In this document: positions 8,753 through 16,419 of the stretch, one piece after another
How the letters are laid out: each line of letters opens with the position of its first letter
Numbering within the stretch: the first letter of the stretch is position 1
Origin: Burkholderiales bacterium UBA2647
GTDB taxonomy: Bacteria > Pseudomonadota > Gammaproteobacteria > Burkholderiales > Burkholderiaceae_E
Direction: 5' to 3'
DNA length: 30,143 nucleotides
Assembly (NCBI GenBank): GCA_002359635.1
Contig: DENJ01000090.1
Span: 65,444-95,586 of the forward strand
Translations under genes and position numbers: made by a program
Notes under the pieces: generated by a model
Seen by the model: the letters and a program-made list of their open reading frames with translations, nothing else
Databases searched by the model: none
Told to the model about the DNA's origin: nothing

Positions 8753-9766
8753 TCAGTCCTTGGCCTGCATCAAAGCGAGCGTGGTATCAAGCATCCGGTT
8801 TGAAAATCCCCATTCGTTGTCATACCAGCTGGAGACTTTGACCAATCGCCCGGAGACCTTGGTGAGGCTCGCATCAACAATTGAACTCGCCGGGTTGTGA
8901 TTGAAGTCCACCGAAACCAGGGGCTCGGTGTTGTAGGCCAGAATACCGTGCAAGCTGCCCTCGCTGGCCGCCTTCAAAACCGCGTTGACTTCCTCGACGC
9001 TGGTGTCACGTGACGCGATGAATGACAGATCAACCATCGAAACATTAATCGTCGGCACGCGCATGGCATAACCGTCGAGCCTACCGTTGAGTTCTGGGAG
9101 GACCAAACCAACGGCCGCCGCTGCGCCGGTCTTGGTCGGGATCATCGACATGGTTGCCGACCGCGCGCGACGCAAGTCCTCGTGAAAAACATCGGTCAGC
9201 ACCTGGTCGTTGGTGTAGGCATGAATCGTCGTCATCAGCCCGGTTTCCAGGCCGATAGCATCATGCAAAGGCTTGACCAGGGGTGCAAGACAGTTGGTCG
9301 TGCAGGAAGCGTTTGAAATCACCTGGTGCGAAGCCCGCAGGTCTTCATGGTTGACACCGTAGACCACGGTGGCATCAACATCTTTGCCGCCTGGCGCAGA
9401 AATCACAACTTTTTTAGCACCGCCGCGAAGATGGGCAGCCGCTTTGTCTTTGCTGGTAAAAAACCCGGTGCATTCAAGCACCACGTCAACCCCGAGCTCG
9501 CCCCAGGGAAGTTCTGCCGGGTTGCGCTGAGCGAAGACTTTGATCAAATCACCGTTAACGCGCATAACGTCGCCATCAACACGCACCTCGCCGGTAAACT
9601 TGCCGTGGGCGGTGTCATAGCGGGTGAGGTGGGCATGGGTCTTGGGATCGCCCAAGTCATTGATCGCAACAATCTCAATGGGATGTTGTTTGCCCGCCTC
9701 ATAGTGCGCCCGTAAAACATTGCGCCCGATTCGTCCATAACCGTTGATCGCCACCCGAATCGTCAT
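8753..9766 (-). CDS. gap: type I glyceraldehyde-3-phosphate dehydrogenase
   Basis: Phosphorylating oxidation of GAP to 1,3-bisphosphoglycerate with NAD(P). It has 337 residues. NGYGRIGRN forms the Rossmann loop at residues 8-16; the catalytic cysteine is C155 in SNASCTTNCLAP; SWYDNEWGFSNRM is near the C terminus. The stretch around residues 35-55 with NDLGDPKTHAHLTRYD resembles the Burkholderiales and Calvin-type enzymes. A strong GGGAGG lies about 9 bases before the ATG, overlapping the end of tkt only 3 bp upstream. Confidence 0.97.
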   Translation of the reverse strand: MTIRVAINGYGRIGRNVLRAHYEAGKQHPIEIVAINDLGDPKTHAHLTRYDTAHGKFTGEVRVDGDVMRVNGDLIKVFAQRNPAELPWGELGVDVVLECTGFFTSKDKAAAHLRGGAKKVVISAPGGKDVDATVVYGVNHEDLRASHQVISNASCTTNCLAPLVKPLHDAIGLETGLMTTIHAYTNDQVLTDVFHEDLRRARSATMSMIPTKTGAAAAVGLVLPELNGRLDGYAMRVPTINVSMVDLSFIASRDTSVEEVNAVLKAASEGSLHGILAYNTEPLVSVDFNHNPASSIVDASLTKVSGRLVKVSSWYDNEWGFSNRMLDTTLALMQAKD

Positions 9767-9769
9767 GAC

Positions 9770-11851
9770 TCATGACCTCCCTGAGACCTGATGTGTTGAT
9801 ACGCAATATCGAACGCGCTCGGCAAGCGCCTTTGCGGTGAGACCGAAATATTCATAAAGCTGACTCGCCGGGGCAGACTCTCCAAATTGACTCAAACCAA
9901 GCACATCGGCGCAACCGTACTTCCACCAGCCATCGGGCACGCCCGCCTCAATGGCAACCCTCGGATGCTGACCGAGGACCTGCTCTTTCCAGGCTAAGTC
10001 CTGGCGATCGAAAACCGTCGATGAAGGCATCGAGACCACGCGCACGGCGATCGATCCTGCGGCAAGTAACTCGGCCGCCTCCAGCGCAATGCCGAGTTCC
10101 GATCCACTGGCAAGAATACTTGCCTGAGCCTCGTGGTGATCACGGCACACATAAGCCCCTCGGGAAGCCGCGATGCGTTGTGCCGCATCCAGCGCAAGTA
10201 TGGGTACCGCCTGCCGAGTGAGTAACAAGGCACTCGGACCTTGCTGACGATGTACAGCCGAGGTCCAGGCGATGGCGGTTTCGATCGCATCGGCGGGACG
10301 CCAGACGTCTAAATTTGGGATGAGACGCAGACTGGCGGCATGCTCAATCGGCTGATGGGTCGGTCCATCTTCACCAAGCCCGATCGAATCATGGGTGAAT
10401 ACATGGATCACGCGCTGACGCATCAGCGCAGCCATACGTAGCGCGTTGCGCGCATAGTCGCTGAACGTCAGAAAAGTGCCGCCGTAGGGGATGAAACCGC
10501 CGTGCAAAGCGATGCCGTTCATGATGGCAGCCATGCCGAATTCCCGAACACCGTAATTGATGTGGCGGCCAGGCGCTAAGCCCTTCGCGTCAACGCGCAA
10601 AGCGCCGCAAGCCTTGAAGTCCGTGAGGTTGCTGCCCGTCAGGTCAGCCGACCCGCCGATCAGGTCGCTTAGGGCTGGTCCGAGGACTTGCAAGACGTTT
10701 TGGGAGGCTTTGCGGGTGGCGACTTTTTCGCCAGCTGCGTTGCGTGCAGCAGCATCATCGATGGCGCGTGCGGCGATCTGAGGCCAGTCGGCGGGCAGTA
10801 CACCCGAAACCCGTCGCTGAAACAGCGCTAGCAACTCAGGATCCTCCGCCTTGTAAGCCTCAAGCACCGCTCGCCATTGATGCTCGCTTTGCTCCCCCTG
10901 GGCCCGCTCGTCCCAGCTATCACGCAGCGATTGCGGTATCTCAAAAGCCTCGCCTGACCAGGCCATGGCAGCCCTGGTCGCAGCAATTTCATCCTTACCA
11001 AGCGGCTCACCATGGGTCTTGGCACTGCCAGCCTTTGTCGCCGCGCCAGCGCCAATAACGGTGCGGCAAATGATGAGGCAAGGCCCTTGGTCAGGTCCAG
11101 TCCTGGAACGGGCTTCGAGAAGCGCGCTGTCGACGGCGTATGTATCGTGACCATCAATCGGGCCAATAACCCGCCAGCCATAGGCCTTGAATCGCGCGGC
11201 GCTGTCATCGCTGAACCAGTGCCTGACATCGCCATCGATTGAGATACCGTTGTCGTCATACAACACAATAAGCTTGGACAGCTTCCAGGTGCCGGCGAGC
11301 GAACACACTTCGTGGCTCACGCCCTCCATCAGACAGCCGTCACCCACAAAAGCATAGGTGTGATGATCGACCAGGGCTGGCAGTGCATCACGGTTGAATG
11401 CGGCGGCAAGCAAGCGTTCGGCAAGCGCCATCCCCACCGCATTGGCGAGACCCTGCCCGAGCGGACCAGTTGTTGTTTCAACCCCGGCGGTCAATCCATG
11501 CTCCGGATGGCCAGGCGTGCGGCTGTGAAGTTGGCGAAACCGCTTTAACTCCTCCAGACGCAGATCGTAGCCGCTCAAATGCAAGAGGCCGTAGAGCAGC
11601 ATCGAGCCGTGCCCATTGGAGAGCACAAAGCGATCCCGATTAACCCATTGCGGGTTCGAAGGGTTGTGACGCAGGTGCCCCTTCCAGAGCGCGAGGGCAA
11701 TCTCGGCCATGCCCATCGGCATGCCGGGATGACCCGAATTTGCCGCTTGAACGGCGTCCATCGCCAGGATTCTTAGCGCGTTGGCCATGGCTTTGAGGTG
11801 GCTCTTGTCGATGACATGAAGCCGCGATTGGACGGGTGTGATTGTTGTCAT
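9770..11851 (-). CDS. tkt: transketolase
   Basis: Thiamine diphosphate-dependent transfer of two-carbon units among pentose, hexose and tetrose phosphates. It has 693 residues, near the normal size. Seen are DAVQAANSGHPGMPMGMAE near residue 33, SNGHGSMLLYGLLH, the ThDP motif GDGCLMEG with its downstream DDN, LGEDGPTHQPIEH in the pyrimidine-binding domain and a complete C-terminal domain. About 20 residues precede the conserved start of relatives; an internal ATG at 11788 is an alternative, but neither start has a good Shine-Dalgarno. It is the first gene of the minus-strand row, so the row's main promoter probably lies in the 154-bp divergent gap to speD-speE. Confidence 0.95.
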   Translation of the reverse strand: MTTITPVQSRLHVIDKSHLKAMANALRILAMDAVQAANSGHPGMPMGMAEIALALWKGHLRHNPSNPQWVNRDRFVLSNGHGSMLLYGLLHLSGYDLRLEELKRFRQLHSRTPGHPEHGLTAGVETTTGPLGQGLANAVGMALAERLLAAAFNRDALPALVDHHTYAFVGDGCLMEGVSHEVCSLAGTWKLSKLIVLYDDNGISIDGDVRHWFSDDSAARFKAYGWRVIGPIDGHDTYAVDSALLEARSRTGPDQGPCLIICRTVIGAGAATKAGSAKTHGEPLGKDEIAATRAAMAWSGEAFEIPQSLRDSWDERAQGEQSEHQWRAVLEAYKAEDPELLALFQRRVSGVLPADWPQIAARAIDDAAARNAAGEKVATRKASQNVLQVLGPALSDLIGGSADLTGSNLTDFKACGALRVDAKGLAPGRHINYGVREFGMAAIMNGIALHGGFIPYGGTFLTFSDYARNALRMAALMRQRVIHVFTHDSIGLGEDGPTHQPIEHAASLRLIPNLDVWRPADAIETAIAWTSAVHRQQGPSALLLTRQAVPILALDAAQRIAASRGAYVCRDHHEAQASILASGSELGIALEAAELLAAGSIAVRVVSMPSSTVFDRQDLAWKEQVLGQHPRVAIEAGVPDGWWKYGCADVLGLSQFGESAPASQLYEYFGLTAKALAERVRYCVSTHQVSGRS

Positions 11852-11861
11852 AAGCGAAACT

Positions 11862-11876
11862 CAGGTGCAAAACCTG
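11862..11876. promoter_or_regulatory. short inverted repeat in the tkt leader
   Basis: CAGGT and ACCTG surround a 5-base centre, 10 bp upstream of the tkt start. It could be a small leader hairpin or half of an operator. It is only 5 bp per arm, so chance occurrence is possible. The rest of the 154-bp gap contains no clear tkt promoter. Confidence 0.25.
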
Positions 11877-11976
11877 TCGATGGTACCAAAGCAAGCCAGG
11901 CTCGCAGGGCCACGAACAGACCACTTTTCGCCAAGCACCCTGTAAGCGATAAGGCCACGATCTTCAAACAGGCACT

Positions 11977-11982
11977 TATAAT
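11977..11982 (+). promoter_or_regulatory. -10 box for the speD-speE fusion gene
   Basis: A perfect TATAAT ends 23 bp before the ATG at 12006. No good -35 hexamer lies 16-18 bp upstream, so an activator may be needed or the promoter may be weak. An AAGGA Shine-Dalgarno follows at 11990-11994. Confidence 0.5.
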
Positions 11983-12005
11983 TCAGGCGAAGGATCAAAA
12001 ATACG

Positions 12006-13313
12006 ATGCAAGGTCTTCATCTCACCGCTGATTTATCCAACTGCCAGTCCCCCGTGGAACTGCTGTGCGACCCTTTGCGCCTGCGCAAGCACTGCCTCGA
12101 TCTGGTCGAACTTGCAGGGCTCAGCGCCGTGGGGGATCGCTTTCACCAGTTTCCGGACTTTGAAGGTCAACCCGGCGGCGTAACCGGCATGGTCTTGCTT
12201 GCCGAATCTCATTTAGCGCTACACACCTGGCCCGAACAAGGCGCCGTCACCATCGATGTCTACGTCTGTAATTTTTCGACCGACAACAGCGAGAAAGCAG
12301 CCTCGCTCTTGGAAGCCCTTATGGCGCTTTTTAAACCGCAAGACATCTCGACACAACATATTCGACGAGGTGGTCTTGAACCCGACCGCAATGACGCCGG
12401 GCACTGGGGTGACGAGCAGCTCAACCGCTACAGCCGCTACGGCTACCAGCTTGGGACGCGTCTGCATAGCGAGCAAAGTGCGTTCCAACACATCGAGGTT
12501 TTCGATAGCCCCCAATTCGGCAGGCTCTTTAAGCTTGATGGCGACTATATGACCTCAGAGCGTGATGAATTTTTTTATCACGAAGCCATGATTCATCCGG
12601 CGGCGATCGCCATCGGTGCACCCCGGCGGGCGTTGATTCTTGGCGGGGGCGACGGCGGCTCGGCCGAAGAATTGCTGAAATATCCAAGCATCGAGCGGGT
12701 GGTGATTGCCGAGCTCGATGAAGCGGTGCTGCGCATTGCGAGGCGCTATTTCGGGTCGATTCATCGCGGCGCGCTCGATGATCCGCGTGTCGACATCCAA
12801 ATCGGCGATGGCTTCGCTTTTGTGAAGCAGAGCAAAGAACGGTTTGATCTCGTGATTCTTGACCTCACCGACCCCGACACCCCCGCGCAAGCGCTCTACA
12901 GCGAAGCACTTTTTGCAGACATTCGCCAACGGCTCAACCCCCAGGGCGCCATGGTGCTTCATACGGGCGCGCCGATTTTCAAGCCCGAGGCGGTCGCTCT
13001 CTTGCATGAGGCCCTCCGGCGGCAGTTCAACGTGGTCGCCCCGCTCGGGCTTTATGTGCCGCTTTACGGCAGCTATTGGACCATGGCGATTTGTAGCGAA
13101 CAGACCGATCCGCGTCGCTGTTCGGCGCAAACGGTAAACGATCGGCTGCACACAAACCGTATCGGCGAGCTTTCCTATTACAACCCCGAGGTTCACACCG
13201 CCTTGTTTGCCCTGCCGAATTACCTCAAACGCTTGTTGCAAGTCCGCGATGAATCGCCGCGCCAATCGACGCCATCAAGCCAGACTTCTCGTTCCCAGGC
13301 TCGCGCAGCCTGA
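12006..13313 (+). CDS. bifunctional S-adenosylmethionine decarboxylase / spermidine synthase (SpeD-SpeE fusion)
   Basis: One 435-residue chain carries two consecutive steps of spermidine synthesis: decarboxylation of AdoMet and transfer of its aminopropyl group to putrescine. Residues 1 to about 123 match class 1B SpeD. The self-cleavage pair is E67-S68 (AESH), with H73 and C88; the spacing of 5 and 20 equals that of Ser63, His68 and Cys83 in the Thermotoga maritima enzyme, so pyruvoyl formation at S68 is expected. Residues from about 140 to 415 match SpeE: SPQFGRLFKLDG near 168, SERDEFFYHE at 184-193, the decarboxy-AdoMet loop GGGDGGSAEE at 213-222, and LDLTDP with D286 and D289. After self-cleavage the synthase would remain attached to the pyruvoyl-bearing alpha chain. 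A polar Ser/Gln tail ends the protein. Normally speD and speE are separate genes. The 3' end overlaps rsmE by 65 bp. Family assignment is firm; actual substrate use is untested. Confidence 0.93.
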   Translation: MQGLHLTADLSNCQSPVELLCDPLRLRKHCLDLVELAGLSAVGDRFHQFPDFEGQPGGVTGMVLLAESHLALHTWPEQGAVTIDVYVCNFSTDNSEKAASLLEALMALFKPQDISTQHIRRGGLEPDRNDAGHWGDEQLNRYSRYGYQLGTRLHSEQSAFQHIEVFDSPQFGRLFKLDGDYMTSERDEFFYHEAMIHPAAIAIGAPRRALILGGGDGGSAEELLKYPSIERVVIAELDEAVLRIARRYFGSIHRGALDDPRVDIQIGDGFAFVKQSKERFDLVILDLTDPDTPAQALYSEALFADIRQRLNPQGAMVLHTGAPIFKPEAVALLHEALRRQFNVVAPLGLYVPLYGSYWTMAICSEQTDPRRCSAQTVNDRLHTNRIGELSYYNPEVHTALFALPNYLKRLLQVRDESPRQSTPSSQTSRSQARAA

Positions 13314-14124
13314 GGGTCAGGCATTCGATGCCGATCACTTAAGCCTTGAGCGTGATCAGGCGCATCACCTCAGCCGTGTCTTGCGACTCGAGGTCGGGGA
13401 GCAACTCGAATTACTGAGCGGCGACGGACATTGTTACTGGTCAACGATTGAGTCGATGAGCAGGGATTCGGTTACGCTAAGCATCGAAGCGCATTGTTTT
13501 GTGCCGCCGAGTTCATTGCAAATCGTCCTGATCCAAGGGCTAAGCGCTGCAGACAACATGGACTTCAGCCTGCAAAAAGGCGTCGAGCTCGGCTTGAATG
13601 CCTTTATGCCCATTCACTGCGAACGAAGCGTCAGCCGCATCGATGCCTCAAGGGCAGCAAACAAAATCCGGCATTGGCAAATGGTCGCGCAGGCGGCATG
13701 CATGCAATCGGCCAACCCTTGGCTACCCTGTATCCATCAACCCCAAGATCTTGCAGTGGCACTTGGCGGCATGGTAGCCAACAAGTCCGGGCCGAAGATC
13801 ACCGGCTCCGGCATGCTTGCGTATCACTGGGTACTTGATCCTTATGCCAATCAATCACTTATTGAGCTTTTATCAAGTCAATCCGGTGTTTCTACCCCCA
13901 ACCCTGCGCCTGAGCCTGTCGGTGACATCTTGGTCAGACTGCTGGTCGGTCCCGAGGCGGGGCTAAGCGAGCAGGAAGTGAATGTCGCCAAACAAGCCGA
14001 CTTCCAGCCGGTCCATCTTGGCCCTCGCACCCTGCGCACTGAAACCGCTGCCATGGCAGCGATTTCAGCGATTCAAGCCGCCTGGGGCGACTGGGCCAAG
14101 CCTGCTTTACCCCGCTGGACTTAA
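13249..14124 (+). CDS. rsmE: 16S rRNA (uracil(1498)-N3)-methyltransferase
   Basis: SPOUT-class methyltransferase that modifies U1498 of 16S rRNA using AdoMet. It has 291 residues from ATG 13249. The N-terminal PUA-like region includes HHLSRVLRLEVG; the trefoil-knot SAM site shows LLVGPEAGLSEQE (the usual GPEGG has an Ala here) and LGPRTLRTETAAMAA near the C terminus. Between them, QGLSAADNMDFSLQKGVELG is typical (usually K-rather than N-containing). An upstream TTG at 13207 is possible but extends the protein beyond the family start. The gene begins 65 bp inside the SpeD-SpeE gene and its stop overlaps the convergent maeB end by 18 bp. Confidence 0.93.
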   Translation: MNRRANRRHQARLLVPRLAQPEGQAFDADHLSLERDQAHHLSRVLRLEVGEQLELLSGDGHCYWSTIESMSRDSVTLSIEAHCFVPPSSLQIVLIQGLSAADNMDFSLQKGVELGLNAFMPIHCERSVSRIDASRAANKIRHWQMVAQAACMQSANPWLPCIHQPQDLAVALGGMVANKSGPKITGSGMLAYHWVLDPYANQSLIELLSSQSGVSTPNPAPEPVGDILVRLLVGPEAGLSEQEVNVAKQADFQPVHLGPRTLRTETAAMAAISAIQAAWGDWAKPALPRWT

Positions 14125-16419
14125 GAGCAAGGACGGCTCGCCCTGGGCTTTTGCGTGGATGTCAGAGACTGTCCATGCGGTCATATTAACAATCCGGCGA
14201 ACGGTTACAGATGCCGTGAGAATGTGCACCGGTGCAGCCGCACCGAGAAGGACCGGGCCGATTGCGACGTTGTTTCCTGCCGCGACCTTTAAGAGGTTGT
14301 AGGCGATATTGGCTGCATCCATGGTAGGCATGACCAGGAGATTGGCCTCACCTGTCAAACTGGAATCCGGCAGAATCGTGCGCCGATAGGCTGGGTCAAG
14401 CGCTGCATCAGCGTGCATCTCACCGTCCACCTCAAAATCAACCCCGCGACCATGGAGTATGGCGAGCGCCTCATTCATCTTGCTCGCGCTCGGCAGGCTT
14501 GAGGTCCCAAAATTCGAATGCGACAGCAGTGCCGCCTTGGGCTTCACGCCCTTTTGGGCGAGCTGTTCGGCCGCGAGTATGGTGAGCTCGGCGATTTGCT
14601 CGGCATTCGGATCATGATTGACATGGGTATCAACCAGCGTGAGTTGCCGGTCTGGGAGCAACACGGTATTCATGGCGCCATAGCTGTTGACACCTTTGCG
14701 CTTGCCAATCACCTGATCGATATAGCCAAGGTGAGAGGTATAGGACCCGAAAGTGCCGCAAATCATGCCGTCGGCTTCACCAAGATGCACCATGAGCGCG
14801 CCAATCAATGTGAAGCGTCGGCGTAATTCAATTTGGGCGTATTGCTCGGTAACCCCTTTGCGATTGGTCAGACGGTGGTAGGCCTGCCAGTACAGCCGAT
14901 AACGCTCGTCTCGCTCCGGATTCACCACCTCAAAGTCAACCTCGGGCTTAATGCGCAGTCCGAGTTTTTGAATTCTTGATTCGATGACGGCCGGACGACC
15001 GACCAGGATCGGCTGGGCAATGCCCTCGTCGATCACCACCTGAGCTGCTCGCAAGATCCGCTCATCTTCGCCCTCAGCGTATACCACTCGCTTGGCCTCG
15101 GCGCGCCGGGCAGCCGCAAAAATAGGCCTCATGAAGTTACCGGAACGGTAAACAAATTGCTCCAAAGTGCTGCGATAAGCGTCAAAATCCTCTATCGGAC
15201 GGGACGCAACGCCAGATTCCATCGCCGCTTTTGCAACCGCAGGTGCAACCCTCGCAATCAGTCTTGGATCGAAGGGCTTCGGGATTAAGTATTCGGGACC
15301 AAAGCTTAAACCTTGCGTGCCGTAGGCTGCGGTAACCACTTCGGATTGCTCCTCACGGGCGAGGTCAGCGACGGCACCGACCGCGGCGATCTCCATTTCC
15401 CGCGTGATCGTTGTTGCACCCACATCGAGTGCACCACGGAAAATAAAGGGGAAACACAAGACATTGTTGACCTGATTGGGGTAGTCGGTGCGGCCCGTGG
15501 CGATTACCACATCGGGGCGAACCGCTTTGGCCAATTCAGGTGTGATTTCCGGCTCGGGATTAGCCAGTGCAAACACCAAGGGATTGGGGGCCATGCACTT
15601 AACCATCTCCGGCTTCAGCACACCACCGGCTGACAGTCCCAAAAACACATCAGCCCCGTCGATCACTTCCATCAGGCTGCGCGCTTCGGTCTTTTGCGCA
15701 AATCGCGCTTTATCGGGATCCATCAGCTCTTGGCGACCCTCATAGACCACACCGGCCAGATCGGTCACCCAGATGTTTTCGATCGGTAAACCCAAATCTA
15801 ACAGCAGATCAAGACAGGCAAGCGCGGCAGCGCCGGCGCCGCTTGTGACCAGCTTGATTTGCTTCACGCTCTTCCCAACGACTTTTAAACCATTACTCAG
15901 CGCGGCGCCAACCACGATGGCGGTGCCGTGCTGATCGTCGTGAAAGACGGGAATTTTCATCCGCTTTCTTAACTTGCGTTCGACCTCGAAGCAGTCAGGC
16001 GCCTTGATGTCTTCCAGATTAATACCGCCAAACGTTGGCTCAAGTGCAGCGATGATTTCAACCAGTTTGGCGGGATCTTTCTCATTGATTTCAATATCGA
16101 AAACATCAATCCCGGCGAATTTCTTAAATAAAACCGCCTTTCCCTCCATCACCGGTTTACCAGCGAGCGGACCAATATCACCGAGCCCTAGCACCGCAGT
16201 TCCGTTGGTCACCACGCCCACGAGGTTCGCGCGCCCGGTATAGCGAGACGCATTCGCCGGATCCTTTACGATTTCTTCGCAAGCGGCTGCCACCCCAGGG
16301 CTGTAGGCAAGCGCGAGATCGCGTTGATTGGTGAGTTGTTTGGTGGGTTCGACCGAAATCTTTCCCGGCCTGCCTTGTTCGTGGTATTCGAGGGCTGCTC
16401 GACGAAGTTGCGGATCCAT
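14107..16419 (-). CDS. maeB: NADP-dependent malic enzyme with phosphotransacetylase-like domain
   Basis: Oxidative decarboxylation of malate to pyruvate. It has 770 residues, as for MaeB hybrids. Residues 1 to about 425 form the malic enzyme: SVEPTKQLTNQRDLALAYSP, NGTAVLGLGDIGPLAGKPVM, NLEDIKAPDCF, PVFHDDQHGTA, and the nucleotide loop GAGAAALACLDLL. Residues from about 430 on are homologous to phosphate acetyltransferase (AEGEDERILRAAQ, LSHSNFGTSSLPSA, GEMHADAALDP); in characterised relatives this part regulates, binding acetyl-CoA, rather than catalyses. Two ATGs are adjacent (16422 and 16419). AGGGAG suits 16419 better (6-base spacing), and that start shares its A with the upstream stop (TGATG). 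It is translationally coupled to the FAD/Fe-S dehydrogenase gene. Confidence 0.95.
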   Translation of the reverse strand: MDPQLRRAALEYHEQGRPGKISVEPTKQLTNQRDLALAYSPGVAAACEEIVKDPANASRYTGRANLVGVVTNGTAVLGLGDIGPLAGKPVMEGKAVLFKKFAGIDVFDIEINEKDPAKLVEIIAALEPTFGGINLEDIKAPDCFEVERKLRKRMKIPVFHDDQHGTAIVVGAALSNGLKVVGKSVKQIKLVTSGAGAAALACLDLLLDLGLPIENIWVTDLAGVVYEGRQELMDPDKARFAQKTEARSLMEVIDGADVFLGLSAGGVLKPEMVKCMAPNPLVFALANPEPEITPELAKAVRPDVVIATGRTDYPNQVNNVLCFPFIFRGALDVGATTITREMEIAAVGAVADLAREEQSEVVTAAYGTQGLSFGPEYLIPKPFDPRLIARVAPAVAKAAMESGVASRPIEDFDAYRSTLEQFVYRSGNFMRPIFAAARRAEAKRVVYAEGEDERILRAAQVVIDEGIAQPILVGRPAVIESRIQKLGLRIKPEVDFEVVNPERDERYRLYWQAYHRLTNRKGVTEQYAQIELRRRFTLIGALMVHLGEADGMICGTFGSYTSHLGYIDQVIGKRKGVNSYGAMNTVLLPDRQLTLVDTHVNHDPNAEQIAELTILAAEQLAQKGVKPKAALLSHSNFGTSSLPSASKMNEALAILHGRGVDFEVDGEMHADAALDPAYRRTILPDSSLTGEANLLVMPTMDAANIAYNLLKVAAGNNVAIGPVLLGAAAPVHILTASVTVRRIVNMTAWTVSDIHAKAQGEPSLLLSPAG

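Noticed and set aside
12555..13265. 236-residue open frame on the minus strand opposite the SpeE half
   Set aside because: It is antisense to a well-supported catalytic domain, shows no recognisable family motif, and has no Shine-Dalgarno or gene neighbour on that strand.
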